From CAYFZO01 sp965226235 (GTDB taxonomy: Bacteria > Pseudomonadota > Gammaproteobacteria > Poriferisulfidales > Oxydemutatoraceae): 64,000 bases of DNA. Below are positions 43,958 to 53,198 of this stretch, in pieces (the stretch's first letter is position 1; each line of letters begins with the position of its first letter). The notes under the pieces were generated by a model, which was not told the DNA's origin, searched no databases, and saw only the letters and a list, made by a program, of their open reading frames with translations. The stretch covers positions 1,426,001 to 1,490,000 of the forward strand of contig OZ245335.1 of the NCBI GenBank assembly GCA_965226235.1. Direction: 5' to 3'. Both the position numbers and the translations under genes were made by a program.

Positions 43958-46114
43958 TTACCGTAGTGACCCGGCGTCATCGGGCGTCGGGGGTATGCAG
44001 GAGAAATCGGCGACCCTGAAGAACATCCGGCGCGCTTTTTTCAGCAAGGCAAGCCGGCTGTTACGCAACGCGGGATCGTCGGTCATGATCAGGATGTCGT
44101 CAAAAAACCGGTCCACCGGTTCACGCAACCCGGCCAGCGTTTTCATCGCTTTGGCATACCTGCGCTTACTGAATTGCAGGTCGAAGTCATCTTGGCAGCC
44201 GGTCATCGCCGCGAGCAACGCGCGTTCGGCTGGTTCGGACAGGAGGTCGGGTCGGGGCTCGTCCTCATCCGCGCCACTTTGTTTCAACAGGTTGCCGATG
44301 CGTTTGCTGGTTTGGATCAGGCTCTCGGCGGCCGGATCCTTGACAAATGTGACCATGGCCTGCAGGCGACAGACAAAGTCGTAGGATTGCGTCGGTGCAG
44401 GCTGGGCCCTGGCCACGGACTCGGCCAGCGCGGTGATTCGAGCGGCTGTTTCGCCGGTGGTGTTGCGTACGTAAAGAGCCGCGACGCGCCCCAGCCTGCC
44501 GGCGATGTAGCGGTCCAGGTCCGCTTTGATTTCCAGGGGGTATTCATCGTTCGAGGGGTCTCCATCGTCTGAGGGGGTGTTGTAAAGCGTCGTGGCTCGG
44601 GCGGTCAACTCGAGCAGGTTCAGGTCGATCTTGTTTTCCATGATCAGCAACAGGATCGCTTCGACGGCGCGCCCCAGCCCGTATGGATCCTTGGAGCTGC
44701 TTGGTTTGGCGCCGATGCGCCAGAACCCCGCGAGGGTATCGGTCTTGTCTGCGATGGCCAGCGCCACGCTCACCGGCGCCTTCGGGATGTCGTCGAGTCG
44801 GTGTGGTCGGTAGTGCTCCCGAATGGCGGTGGCGACCTGGTTGTCTTCTCCATCGGCGGCCGCGTAATAGCCGCCGATGATGCCCTGGAGCTGTGGATAC
44901 TCGCCGACGATGTCGCTGCCAAGGTCGCATTTGCACAACTCGGCGGCTCGGCGCGCGTGCTCGGGTGAGGCGCCGTACTGTCGCGCGATCCATTCGGCGA
45001 GTTGCGCCAACCGCCTGGATTTATCTGCAAGTGTCCCGAGTTTTTCCTGAAACAGCGTGCGTTCGAGCAGTTTGCGGCGCGACTCCAGCGTGGTTTTCCT
45101 GCCGCGTTCAAAAAAGAACCGCGCGTCTTCGAGCCGGGCGCGGGCAACCCTCTCGTAGCCGCGCCGAATGGCTTCCGGCGCGCTGCTTTCCACGTCGGCA
45201 ACGACGCTGATTTGTGGCAACGGTCCGGTGCTGTCCGGGGCCTTTTGCACAAACGCCTTGAGTCCGGTTTCCAGGGCTTCGGTGATCACCTCGGGGGGCA
45301 ACGTCAGGAATTTTTCGTCGAAAGCAGCATTCAGCACCTGTGGCCACTCGGTGATTGCGGTCGCTTCGTCACTGCGCGGTTCGTCGCCAGGCATGAGGCA
45401 ACCCGGGGCGACGCTGTCCAACTGGGTCAGGATCGTCTCTCTTCTCCGGTTGACATCGACGATCACGTGTCCTGTATCGGCCAGCTTTTTTTCATAGTCC
45501 TCGGCGCATTGCAACTGCAGCGGCTCCGGGCAATGGAAGCGGTGTCCGTAAGTTGCGCGTCCCGAGCGTACGCCGTACAGTTCAAAGTCGATGACCTCCT
45601 CGCCGTGTAAGGCACAGAGCCAGCGCACCGGGCGCGCAAAGGCATGCTCCCCTTGTGCTCCCCAGCGCATCCTGCGCTCGATGTGGATTCGCTTCAGCGC
45701 AGACAGCAGCAACGACGGGAGTATGTCCTGCAGTGTCTGCCCGCCGGTTTTGACGTCGCAGCACAGGCGTCCGTCGTGGATCTCGAGCTGCTCTGGTTCT
45801 ACCCCGCAGGACCTGGCAAAACCCGCCACCGCCGGGTTTCCTGGGTCGGCGTGTGTCGACGGCGGACCGACACGGCGTTCGGTCCTTTCAGGCTGACAGG
45901 GTTTTACGCCGCTGATTTTCACGGCGAGCCTTCTCGGGGTGTACAGCCACGGGGGGGAGTCCGGGGGTGTCGGCGAGGGATCCACGAACTGTTCTTTTTG
46001 TAACAGATCGAGCAGGAGCGCGTGGAAGCCTCGGTACTCCCGCATCAATCCTGGCGGCAGGTCCTCGGTGCCGATTTCAATCAGCAAGGTGCGTGTTTCA
46101 GTCGCCGGAAGCAT
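43958..46114 (-). CDS. glyS: Glycine-tRNA ligase beta subunit
   Basis: Large subunit of the tetrameric bacterial glycyl-tRNA synthetase. It opens with LLIEIGTEDLPPGLMREY and contains RWLCALHGEEVIDFELYGV, DKTDTLAGFWRIG and DPYGLGRAVEAILLL, all family-typical. The 718-residue length is slightly above the usual 690. It overlaps the end of glyQ by 17 bases and is followed by the gmhB region. Confidence 0.95.
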   Translation of the reverse strand: MLPATETRTLLIEIGTEDLPPGLMREYRGFHALLLDLLQKEQFVDPSPTPPDSPPWLYTPRRLAVKISGVKPCQPERTERRVGPPSTHADPGNPAVAGFARSCGVEPEQLEIHDGRLCCDVKTGGQTLQDILPSLLLSALKRIHIERRMRWGAQGEHAFARPVRWLCALHGEEVIDFELYGVRSGRATYGHRFHCPEPLQLQCAEDYEKKLADTGHVIVDVNRRRETILTQLDSVAPGCLMPGDEPRSDEATAITEWPQVLNAAFDEKFLTLPPEVITEALETGLKAFVQKAPDSTGPLPQISVVADVESSAPEAIRRGYERVARARLEDARFFFERGRKTTLESRRKLLERTLFQEKLGTLADKSRRLAQLAEWIARQYGASPEHARRAAELCKCDLGSDIVGEYPQLQGIIGGYYAAADGEDNQVATAIREHYRPHRLDDIPKAPVSVALAIADKTDTLAGFWRIGAKPSSSKDPYGLGRAVEAILLLIMENKIDLNLLELTARATTLYNTPSDDGDPSNDEYPLEIKADLDRYIAGRLGRVAALYVRNTTGETAARITALAESVARAQPAPTQSYDFVCRLQAMVTFVKDPAAESLIQTSKRIGNLLKQSGADEDEPRPDLLSEPAERALLAAMTGCQDDFDLQFSKRRYAKAMKTLAGLREPVDRFFDDILIMTDDPALRNSRLALLKKARRMFFRVADFSCIPPTPDDAGSLR

Positions 46115-46985
46115 GGTTTTCGAGATATAGCGTTGCTACCTGTTTCGCGAGTTTGCGAATCCGCAACACATAGCGCTGACGTTCGCTTACCGAAATCGCG
46201 TGGCGCGCGTCGAGCAGGTTGAACACATGCGAGGCAAGGATGATCTGTTCGTAGGCGGGCAGCACCAGTCGTTTTTCTGTGAGACGCCGACTCTCCTGCT
46301 CGTGGTCGTCAAAGTGGCGCGTCAGCATACCCGTATCGGCGTGTTCGAAGTTGAACGCCGAACAGGCCGCTTCGTTCTGCCGAAACAGTTCGCCGTAGGT
46401 CAGCGCCGTGGCGTTCTCACCTTGGTGCCAGACGAGGTCGTATACGTTGTCGGCACCTTGCAGGTACATGGCCAGACGCTCCAGCCCATAGGTGATCTCG
46501 CCGCTTACTGGCTGGCATTTGAGTCCGCCGACCTGCTGAAAATAAGTAAACTGGCTCACTTCCATGCCGTCTATCCATACTTCCCAGCCCAGCCCCCAGG
46601 CGCCCAGGGTCGGCGACTCCCAGTTGTCCTCCACGAAGCGGATATCGTGCTCGAGCGGCACCACGCCGAGGGCCTCCAGGGATTTCAGGTACAACTCCTG
46701 CATGTTTTCAGGCGAAGGTTTGAGAATCACTTGCAGTTGGTAGTAGTGCTGCAGGCGCAATGGGTTTTCGCCGTAGCGTCCGTCGCCGGGGCGGCGACAG
46801 CCCTGTACGTAGACCGCGCGCCAGGGTTCCGGGCCGATCGCGCGCAGGAAACTGGCGGGGTGGAAAGTTGCCGCTCCCATCGGCAGGTCGAAAGGCTGCA
46901 CCACGACGCATCCCTGTTGCGCCCAGTAGTCGCGCAGGTTCTCGACGAGGTCCTGAAAAGCCGACGGTGTTTTATTCTTGTGCAT
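46098..46985 (-). CDS. glyQ: Glycine-tRNA ligase alpha subunit
   Basis: Catalytic alpha subunit of glycyl-tRNA synthetase. AFQDLVENLRDYWAQQGC at the start, GRYGENPLRLQHYYQLQVI, and WEVWIDGMEVSQFTYFQQVG are diagnostic. The ATG at 46985 (MHKNKTPSAFQDL) gives 295 residues, matching the family. The frame is open to 47024, but that extension is IS481-like sequence. The ribosome-binding site is weak. The natural upstream region has been replaced by an IS fragment beginning about ten bases away. Confidence 0.95.
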   Translation of the reverse strand: MHKNKTPSAFQDLVENLRDYWAQQGCVVVQPFDLPMGAATFHPASFLRAIGPEPWRAVYVQGCRRPGDGRYGENPLRLQHYYQLQVILKPSPENMQELYLKSLEALGVVPLEHDIRFVEDNWESPTLGAWGLGWEVWIDGMEVSQFTYFQQVGGLKCQPVSGEITYGLERLAMYLQGADNVYDLVWHQGENATALTYGELFRQNEAACSAFNFEHADTGMLTRHFDDHEQESRRLTEKRLVLPAYEQIILASHVFNLLDARHAISVSERQRYVLRIRKLAKQVATLYLENHASGD

Positions 46986-46994
46986 GGGTGTCGC

Positions 46995-47158
46995 CAAGGA
47001 AGCCGACATGTCGATGCAACGCATCGGGTTCCGCTTGCGAGGTTTCTATAAAATCGCCTTTTTAAGCAATCAACGGGAGGCGATGATGGGAACCAATGCC
47101 CAACAGAAACCGGACGCGCGTACATTCTGAAACAAACACGGCCTGAATGCCACCCGGT
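46995..47158 (+). mobile_element. IS481-like element, 5' fragment abutting glyQ
   Basis: The plus strand here matches the minus strand of the 5' end of the copy at 48125-47980, including GAGGTTTCTATAAAATCGCC and ATGATGGGAACCAATGCCC. The transposase codons run MMGTNAQQKPDARTF and then hit a stop where the other copy has Trp. The fragment ends where it meets the 3' terminus of the next copy at about 47158. Confidence 0.8.
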
Positions 47159-48150
47159 GTATGGGTCCACCCCATATGGGACAAACGAGGCAGGTGCTGG
47201 GCGAGCATTTGGCAGGGTGTTCGGCAATTGATTCCTTGGTGCGGTCTCTGTCCGTTGTAGCGATCAAGATAATCTAACAGCCGCAGGTCTTCGAGCAGCA
47301 GCTCCTCCTCGTAATCGACGAAATCTTCCTGCACGGTACGGTTGAAACGTTCGTTGAAGGCGTTCATTTTCGGGCTTCTCGGGTAGGTGTGGCAATGGCG
47401 CCACCTCTGCGCCCTGGCGTAATCGGCAAAGGCGCCCTGAAACCCACAGCCGTTGTCTGTCAGGATCTGTTCGATACGCCCTGGAAACACGGTTTGGACC
47501 AATTCCGCGAAGCGCGCGGCGTGGTGGCTGTCGTGGCGTTGCACAGCGATCGCCAGGGCAAAGCGGCTGGCGTGATCGGTGGCAGTGAGCAGGTAGCGAC
47601 GGGTGCGTCCGACGAAACGCACCACCGTATCGAACGCGACGCAGTGCCTCGGGTAATCCGCGCAGAAGCCGTTGCCCAGCCATTGCTTGAAACGTTGGCG
47701 GCGTAACGGTTTGATCTTGCCTTTGGGGGTTAGACGGGTTGGCACCAGACGCATCCTGTCCGGGGTGTCGGCGATTAAGCGCCCGATCGTACTCGCACTG
47801 GGACACACCAGCCGCGGTGCGCGCTCCATGGCTGCAGTAGTACGTGTAGCTTGTCCTTTCCCAGGTTCGGGAAAACCGTTCGCAGCCGGCGTATTTCAGC
47901 GCACAGCGTCGGTGGCCAGTTGCGCCAGCGGTACAGCGTCGAGCGGCTCACCTTGTATGCGTCACTGGTAGCATTCAGGCCGTGATTGTTCCAGAATGTA
48001 CGCGCGTCCGGTTTCTGTTGGGCATTGGTTCCCATCATCGCCTCCCATTTGTCAGATAAACGGGCGATTTTATAGAAACCTCGCACGCGGAAGCCGATGT
48101 GCTGCATCAGCATGTCGGCTTCCTTTTCAGATCAGCCCAGTTGTCCCATA
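47158..48150 (-). mobile_element. IS481-like insertion sequence, nearly full length, frameshifted
   Basis: The amino-terminal helix-turn-helix reads WNNHGLNATSDAYKVSRSTL. After a frame break near 47835-47860 comes VCPSASTIGRLIADTPDRM and the integrase core. The core has FDTVVRF, LTDNGCGFQ and NERFNRTVQEDFVDY (the D, D, E residues) and ends HLPRLSHMGW. CATATGGGACAA lies near the left end (about 48137) and TTGTCCCATATG near the right, so these are probably the inverted ends. One frameshift makes this copy inactive as read. It is the reference for the five other remnants. Confidence 0.8.
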
Positions 48151-48675
48151 TGTTTCTGAACTCATACAATATCAATGTTTTCAAAATCAATTTTCAGATC
48201 GGAACAACCTAAGGAAGGTCTGATCAATTGGTGTTGACAGCGCAAGTTTGATGATTCCAGAGCAATGTCAGACGGGCAGAGGCGTTTTGCGCCGGAATCG
48301 GACGGATGTTGACAGCCTTTTCGGCTATTTTGCCGTTTTGTTGCGGACCTTGGGCACGCTCGGCGGATTTCAGGCGCACGAACCCTGCGTGGCACCCAAC
48401 AGCCGCCGTCGCGCGATGTACAGATTCACCAGACCGCAAGCCACAAACAGCCGAGCGATGCAACACAGTGATAATGAAGTTGCCCGGATGCTCAACGAGG
48501 CCCGGGATAAACTGTTTCAGTGCTTTAACAAAACCCGAAACCACGCCGCCTGAGTGCAAACCGAGACGTAAAGAAAACTGCCTTCTTCAGGCTCATTTAC
48601 AGATTGGAAAGCACTCTTGTGGATCGGAGGGCGACTCATGGGTTGGCCCCTATGTCCGGCGGCTAACGTCTTTCT
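48151..48675. other. Region without a supportable gene; possible IS terminus
   Basis: 525 bases. GGAAGGTCTGATCAA at 48213-48227 resembles the terminal repeats of some IS5-group elements, but no matching second end or transposase is seen. The longest frames (for example 48559-48224, minus) have no recognisable motif. Confidence 0.4.
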
Positions 48676-49749
48676 TCACGATCGGGTCCGGAAAGCCAGC
48701 AGCTTCCACCATTTCCTCTTTCCCGCAGGCTTGCGTCCTAGATCGACTCCGGTACGCGCGAGCACGTAGCGGTGCACCCGGTGCTTTTCTTCGTTGCTGA
48801 AGTCCTCCCATCGCGCGACATTCGGGCGCCGGGTGCCGCTGGCCGGCGTGTTGTGGAACAACGTGCCGTCTGTGCTGATGCCGCTTTCGCGCGCAAAGGC
48901 GGCGTTCGCAGAAGCGAAACGGTTTTCCATCTGCTGAATCTCGGTCTGGGAGAAGCCGGCGAACGGAGCGTCCCCATCCAACAGCGCCGGTAATCCCAAC
49001 TGGCGTAGCAGGAGACGAGCATTTGGTCTTTTTCGCGCGAGCGGCGAGCGTTGCACATCCAGTCGGGCTAGCACGCAACGATGGACCTCGAGCACCTTCG
49101 CTCCAAGCCGCTGGTTGGCCTTTGGTCCCGTCAAGTGCTCCTTCACCACAGTGGTATCTATGCCAACGAAGGTCAGAAAGTGCTCGATCAGGTTCTGTGT
49201 CGTATCCAGCGGGAAAATCCTGACGCGGTTCCCGAACCGGGCCCGGTAGGGTGCGAACACCACGCGGTAGTCGAGGATCGTCTTTTCACCTGCGTCAAGC
49301 ATTTTTGCAACGAATTGCGAGAACGTTCCTCTCTCCCGTCCGGTCTTCATCCGCTGCGAGTACTCCGATTCCAGAAGCTGCCATTGCGGTCGCACGAAGC
49401 CCAGGACATCTACTTCTACGCTTGTGTGTGCAACGCATTCTGCCAGCCACCGGGCACTCTGGGCGCGAAACCCCGGCGATGACAGGTCCTCTGCGGACAC
49501 CACAAAGGTCTGTGCATCGGTGACCGCGATCTCTTCTGCGAGTCGTTTCCACAGCGTGTTTCTACTCTCCGGGGGCCGTGGTGCCACAAGATCCCGGTGA
49601 GACGAATGGCCCAACCGCTGGCCTACGCCCGTCTCGGGTACGTGTACGCCGTTAGCGCGCAGCTTGTCCCGGCACACGAATAACATGCGCTGGATGGACG
49701 TCGACCCCGTCTTGCGCATGCCCACATGGACGATCAGGCGCTTCGTCAC
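48676..49749 (-). CDS. Sulfotransferase, intact cassette copy
   Basis: 357 residues beginning MTKRLIVHVGMRKTGSTSIQ, with the PAPS loop GMRKTGSTS. LGFVRPQWQLLESEYSQR is the likely 3'-phosphate segment. The end, from QLGLPALLDGDAPFAGFS to the basic AGKRKWWKLLAFRTRS, is missing from the truncated paralogue at 8989. It is downstream of a glycosyltransferase by 15 bases, as in the other copy. The acceptor is probably a glycan made by that partner. This copy appears complete and is the more likely active one. Confidence 0.72.
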   Translation of the reverse strand: MTKRLIVHVGMRKTGSTSIQRMLFVCRDKLRANGVHVPETGVGQRLGHSSHRDLVAPRPPESRNTLWKRLAEEIAVTDAQTFVVSAEDLSSPGFRAQSARWLAECVAHTSVEVDVLGFVRPQWQLLESEYSQRMKTGRERGTFSQFVAKMLDAGEKTILDYRVVFAPYRARFGNRVRIFPLDTTQNLIEHFLTFVGIDTTVVKEHLTGPKANQRLGAKVLEVHRCVLARLDVQRSPLARKRPNARLLLRQLGLPALLDGDAPFAGFSQTEIQQMENRFASANAAFARESGISTDGTLFHNTPASGTRRPNVARWEDFSNEEKHRVHRYVLARTGVDLGRKPAGKRKWWKLLAFRTRS

Positions 49750-49764
49750 AGCTACTTAAGCACC

Positions 49765-50868
49765 CTAGTGTGCAACCAGGGAGCGGTCTTGGGGCATGGC
49801 TTTGCTTCGGGTCACGAGATGCATCGGAATCACACCGACCGTCAAGCCGCCGCTGAACCGGCCTCGGATCACCGATTCGCTCGTGACGATACAGCAATGT
49901 GTCGGGAGCAGGCTCACCGTCAAACCGTCGCCGCGCACCTTTGCCAAAATCCCCGTCAATGTCCGCATGTCCATTGATCTCCGGTGCAGACAGAGATAAC
50001 GCTTGCTTAGCACCGGTCGGTGGACTTCCCAGCGAGCGTCCCGAATGCGCCAGCGAGTTTCCCGAGCGCGTTCGCATTGTTGAGGTTTCCCGCCAACTCC
50101 CCGGGATAAAAATAGTCTGAGACGGAAAAGAAGCCTGTGCGTTGCCGGTGAGGTAATTCCCAGGCGTAGTGCCATGCATCGGGTGGCATGGGAAAGAAAG
50201 GCTCGCTGGATAGCCTTTCCGAGACAATACTTGTGCAGCACCGGACGGTGGATCTCCCAGCGACCTTCCCGATCGCGCTTGAGCACCAGGTTCATGCGTT
50301 GCTGATCCAGCGGCTGCTGATTCACGAGCGCCTCGATCCGCTCGAAGTATGCGCGGGTACGCGCGTTCGCGCGGCAAACGAAGAATCCTGCACACACCAC
50401 GAAGCCGAAACGCTGGTAATGTTCGAACGGGCAGCTTATGCCCTGCGACATCAGCAGATCGTATTCGCGATGCTGCGCCAGGTACGGCCGCGGGTCCTGC
50501 ATCCAGAACGCGTCCGCGTCGCTGTGCAGAAAGTCGCAACCAGCCCTCGCCAGATGGAGAAACAAGCGTGTCCGCAACGCCATCAGCGCATTCATCAGTT
50601 CTCCGCGCGACAACGCGCCGAAGTCGTACCGTGGCGCGTCCGGCAGCACTGCGTAGTAATCCACGGCCTGCGCGCCATCGCCGCGCTGCTCGAGCCACTG
50701 GATGAGTTCCCGATCCATGCACACGATGCGCCAGCCGTCGTACCCGAGCTTGTGCACGGCGGCGATCCACTTCTCTATCACCTCGCGGTAGTTGAACGTG
50801 CCGAACACGATGGTCACCGGCTCGTCCGTCTTCGTGTCGAACGCCGCAAGCCCGTCGGTGCCGGTCAT
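49765..50868 (-). CDS. Glycosyltransferase-like protein, second cassette copy
   Basis: Paralogue of the protein at 7910-8974. It has the same opening (AAFDTKTDEPVTIVFGTFNY), the DxD motif FLHSDADAFWMQDPRPYL and the same end (RSLVAH). The middle is longer and repeats RWEIHRPVL / RWEVHRPVL, an internal duplication of about 30 bases. The ATG at 50868 has AGGAG eight bases before it. It is followed by the intact sulfotransferase. The role is probably sugar transfer to a surface glycan. Confidence 0.7.
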   Translation of the reverse strand: MTGTDGLAAFDTKTDEPVTIVFGTFNYREVIEKWIAAVHKLGYDGWRIVCMDRELIQWLEQRGDGAQAVDYYAVLPDAPRYDFGALSRGELMNALMALRTRLFLHLARAGCDFLHSDADAFWMQDPRPYLAQHREYDLLMSQGISCPFEHYQRFGFVVCAGFFVCRANARTRAYFERIEALVNQQPLDQQRMNLVLKRDREGRWEIHRPVLHKYCLGKAIQRAFLSHATRCMALRLGITSPATHRLLFRLRLFLSRGVGGKPQQCERARETRWRIRDARWEVHRPVLSKRYLCLHRRSMDMRTLTGILAKVRGDGLTVSLLPTHCCIVTSESVIRGRFSGGLTVGVIPMHLVTRSKAMPQDRSLVAH

Positions 50869-51069
50869 TCGACCACTCCTTTCCCCGGGATGACGACGAC
50901 ATACGCCGTCATCCGACTGCCCCACACCAGCAATGCGAGGCAAACGACTTCCTCGGCGCCTGGTCCCCTCCCTCGAACCGGGCGACGGCCTGATCCGGCG
51001 CGCCCGGGGATGACGCGGGCAAAAAAAGGTGCCTGACCGTCAAGCCCCTCAGCCGGTTTTGCTGATCGA

Positions 51070-51942
51070 TCACCTATCCAGCTCCCACTGATCGCCCAAC
51101 AACTGGCGTAGCCTGACGATCTCCGCCCGATAGGAAACTCTCAAAATGCTACGCATGACAGGATGCCATTGACGCCTCCTCCTGGTCTTTAAACCCGTCG
51201 GGATATGCACGTCATCCGACACGCCGAGGAACCGCAGGATCCGTCCCATCGTCGTGTCATGCCGTTCACGCAGATTCTCGCTCCGGACCACGAGCACCTG
51301 ATTCCTCGGGAAGTGCCGATACAGGTTCCGCAACTGTGCGCTGTAGAGACCTCGGCTACGATACGAAGACTTCCTTCGTAGATACGGCAATCCCAGATAG
51401 CGACCTAGGCGGAGCCGGAACGGTTCCAGGAGCAGTGCCAACCAGAACGGCCAGTGCTCCCTCTTACGAAACCTCATCCACGTGAGGTTCATACGGTACT
51501 GAGACACCGCACGATCCACCGGATCACGCAACAGTACGATCAGCTTCAATACCGGGTTGTAGCGCCTGAGCCTGGCCGCGGTCTCCGGCAGGTACAGGTA
51601 ATTGGGGGTCGCTTCGCCGCGAATCGACACCGACGAACAATGCGCGAATGCTTCCGCATACTTCGCGTCAATTTCGCGAGCCGTCCAAGCGTCATCGTAC
51701 TCCTTGCGGTCGAACAAGTGAATCTCCTTCGGTTGCGACATTCCAATTTCCGGGTGATTGCGGAGAAATTCGCTCAACGCGGTCGTACCGCATCTCTGCG
51801 CGCCGACAATCATGAAGTCCACCAAGGGTCGTTGTGCATCCGTATGCACAGCCCGCGGACGCGACTCGCCGGCGGAGCATCCGGCAGGCAGGTTGAAGGT
51901 GGCCGTCGCGTTTGGCTTAGCCATCGTTTCCATATCGCGCAT
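51070..51942 (-). CDS. Sulfotransferase (Sulfotransfer_1-like)
   Basis: 290 residues with classical PAPS motifs: VDFMIVGAQRCGTTALSEFL at about residues 41-60 and LIVLLRDPVDRAVSQYRMNL near 135-155. Between them are PKEIHLFDR and RGEATPNYLYLPETA. This is the layout of heparan-sulfate-type carbohydrate sulfotransferases. The amino terminus before residue 40 is unconserved. An IS481-like remnant begins immediately upstream, so the native promoter may be lost. The acceptor is unknown. Confidence 0.8.
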   Translation of the reverse strand: MRDMETMAKPNATATFNLPAGCSAGESRPRAVHTDAQRPLVDFMIVGAQRCGTTALSEFLRNHPEIGMSQPKEIHLFDRKEYDDAWTAREIDAKYAEAFAHCSSVSIRGEATPNYLYLPETAARLRRYNPVLKLIVLLRDPVDRAVSQYRMNLTWMRFRKREHWPFWLALLLEPFRLRLGRYLGLPYLRRKSSYRSRGLYSAQLRNLYRHFPRNQVLVVRSENLRERHDTTMGRILRFLGVSDDVHIPTGLKTRRRRQWHPVMRSILRVSYRAEIVRLRQLLGDQWELDR

Positions 51943-51944
51943 TA

Positions 51945-52391
51945 TATGGGTTCACCACATATGGGACAAATGAAGCCAGTGTTGAGCAAGCATTTGACAG
52001 GGTGTGCGGTTGTCGATTCCTCGGTGGGGATGCTGGCCATTATAGCGGTCGAGGTAGTCCAGCAGGCGGTGGTTGAACGATCGTAGATCCTCGGCCATGA
52101 GATCTTCTTCATAATCAACAAAGTCTTTCTTGTACGGTGCGATTGAAACGCTCGTTGAAAGCGTTCATTTTCGGGCTCCTGGGGTAGGTATGGCAATGAC
52201 GCCAACCCTGCATCCGGGCATAGTCTGCGAAGGCGCCCTGAAACTCGCTGCCATTGTCCGTCAGCACCTGCTCGATGCGCCCTGGAAACAGGGTTTTGAC
52301 CAATGCCACGAAGCGCGCGGCGTGCTGGCTGTCGTGACGTGGTACCGCGATTGCCAAGGCAAAGCGGCTGGCTGATCGGTGGCCGTGAGCA
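51945..52391 (-). mobile_element. IS481-like remnant (3' half, frameshifted)
   Basis: The frames read SRFALAIAVPRHDSQHAARF, LTDNGSEFQGAFADYA, SPKMNAFNERFNRTVQE, and then in another frame the end of the transposase. It is at least twice frameshifted against the copy at 47158-48150. It ends at CCACATATGGGACAAATG and joins ISNCY sequence at about 52388. Confidence 0.75.
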
Positions 52392-53100
52392 AGGCGCCGC
52401 CGGGCTGGTTTCACGGCACCGGGGTAAACGTCCTGGCAATGCCATCCCAGAGGCGCTGCGCGAGGAGATTCTGCGGCTGATCCGCACCCAGTATGGCGAT
52501 TTCGGTCCCACCCTGGCGGCGGAGAAGCTCCACGAGCGTCACGGACATCGCCTGAGTGCCGAGACCCTGCGGCAGTGGATGATCGCCGACGGTCTGTGGC
52601 AACCCAAGAGTCGCAAGCGGGCACAGATTCATCCACGCCGCCCTCGACGACCCTGCCGGGGGGAGCTGGTGCAGATCGACGGCTCTCCCCACGACTGGTT
52701 CGAGGGTCGTGGCCCCCGCTGCACCCTGATCGTCTTCATCGACGATGCTACCGGGGAACTGATGGCGCTACGCTTTGCCCCGGCCGAGACCACCTGGGCC
52801 TACATGCAGACCCTGCAGGCGTATCTGAATCAGCATGGGCGTCCCGTTGCCCTGTATTCCGACAAGCACAGCATCTTCCGGATCAATCACCCTGAGCACG
52901 AAGGGGGGTTGACCCAGTTCTCCCGCGCACTCAAAACCCTTGATATCGCGCCCATCCACGCCAATACCCCGCAGCCAAGGGGCGGGTGGAACGAGCCAAT
53001 CAGACCCTACAGGATCGCCTGGTCAAGGAAATGCGTCTGCGGGCAATCTCCGACATCGATACCGCCAATACCTTCCTGCCAGCCTTTATAGAGCACTACA
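52385..53100 (+). mobile_element. ISNCY (IS1202-group) transposase fragment
   Basis: The frame GAAGLVSRHRGKRPGN, FGPTLAAEKLHERHGHRL, LVQIDGSPHDWFEGRGP, FIDDATGEL and LYSDKHSIFRINH is the ISNCY transposase core. A one-base deletion near 52972 shifts the rest, RVERANQTLQDRLVKEMRL, to another frame. The amino-terminal helix-turn-helix is missing and the end is cut off at 53100 against an IS481-like tip. Confidence 0.8.
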
Positions 53101-53102
53101 AC

Positions 53103-53195
53103 CAGCGCTGTATGGGTCCACCACATATGGGACAGATCAGACAAATATTGAGCTGAGCGAGCATCTGGCAGGGTGTTCGGTGGTGCGATCTCCAC
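53103..53195 (-). mobile_element. IS481-like 3' tip
   Basis: About 90 bases; minus-strand codons NTLPDAR and LSHMWWTHT plus the terminal GGTCCACCACATATGGGACA match the end of the other IS481-like copies. Confidence 0.6.
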
Positions 53196-53198
53196 CGC

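Noticed and set aside
48224..48559. Minus-strand frame of 111 codons next to a possible IS5-like end
   Set aside because: No conserved transposase motif could be recognised in it, so it is described only as part of a non-coding stretch.
50349..51036. Plus-strand frames opposite the second glycosyltransferase
   Set aside because: The minus-strand gene has a ribosome-binding site, a DxD motif and a paralogue; the plus frames are shadows.
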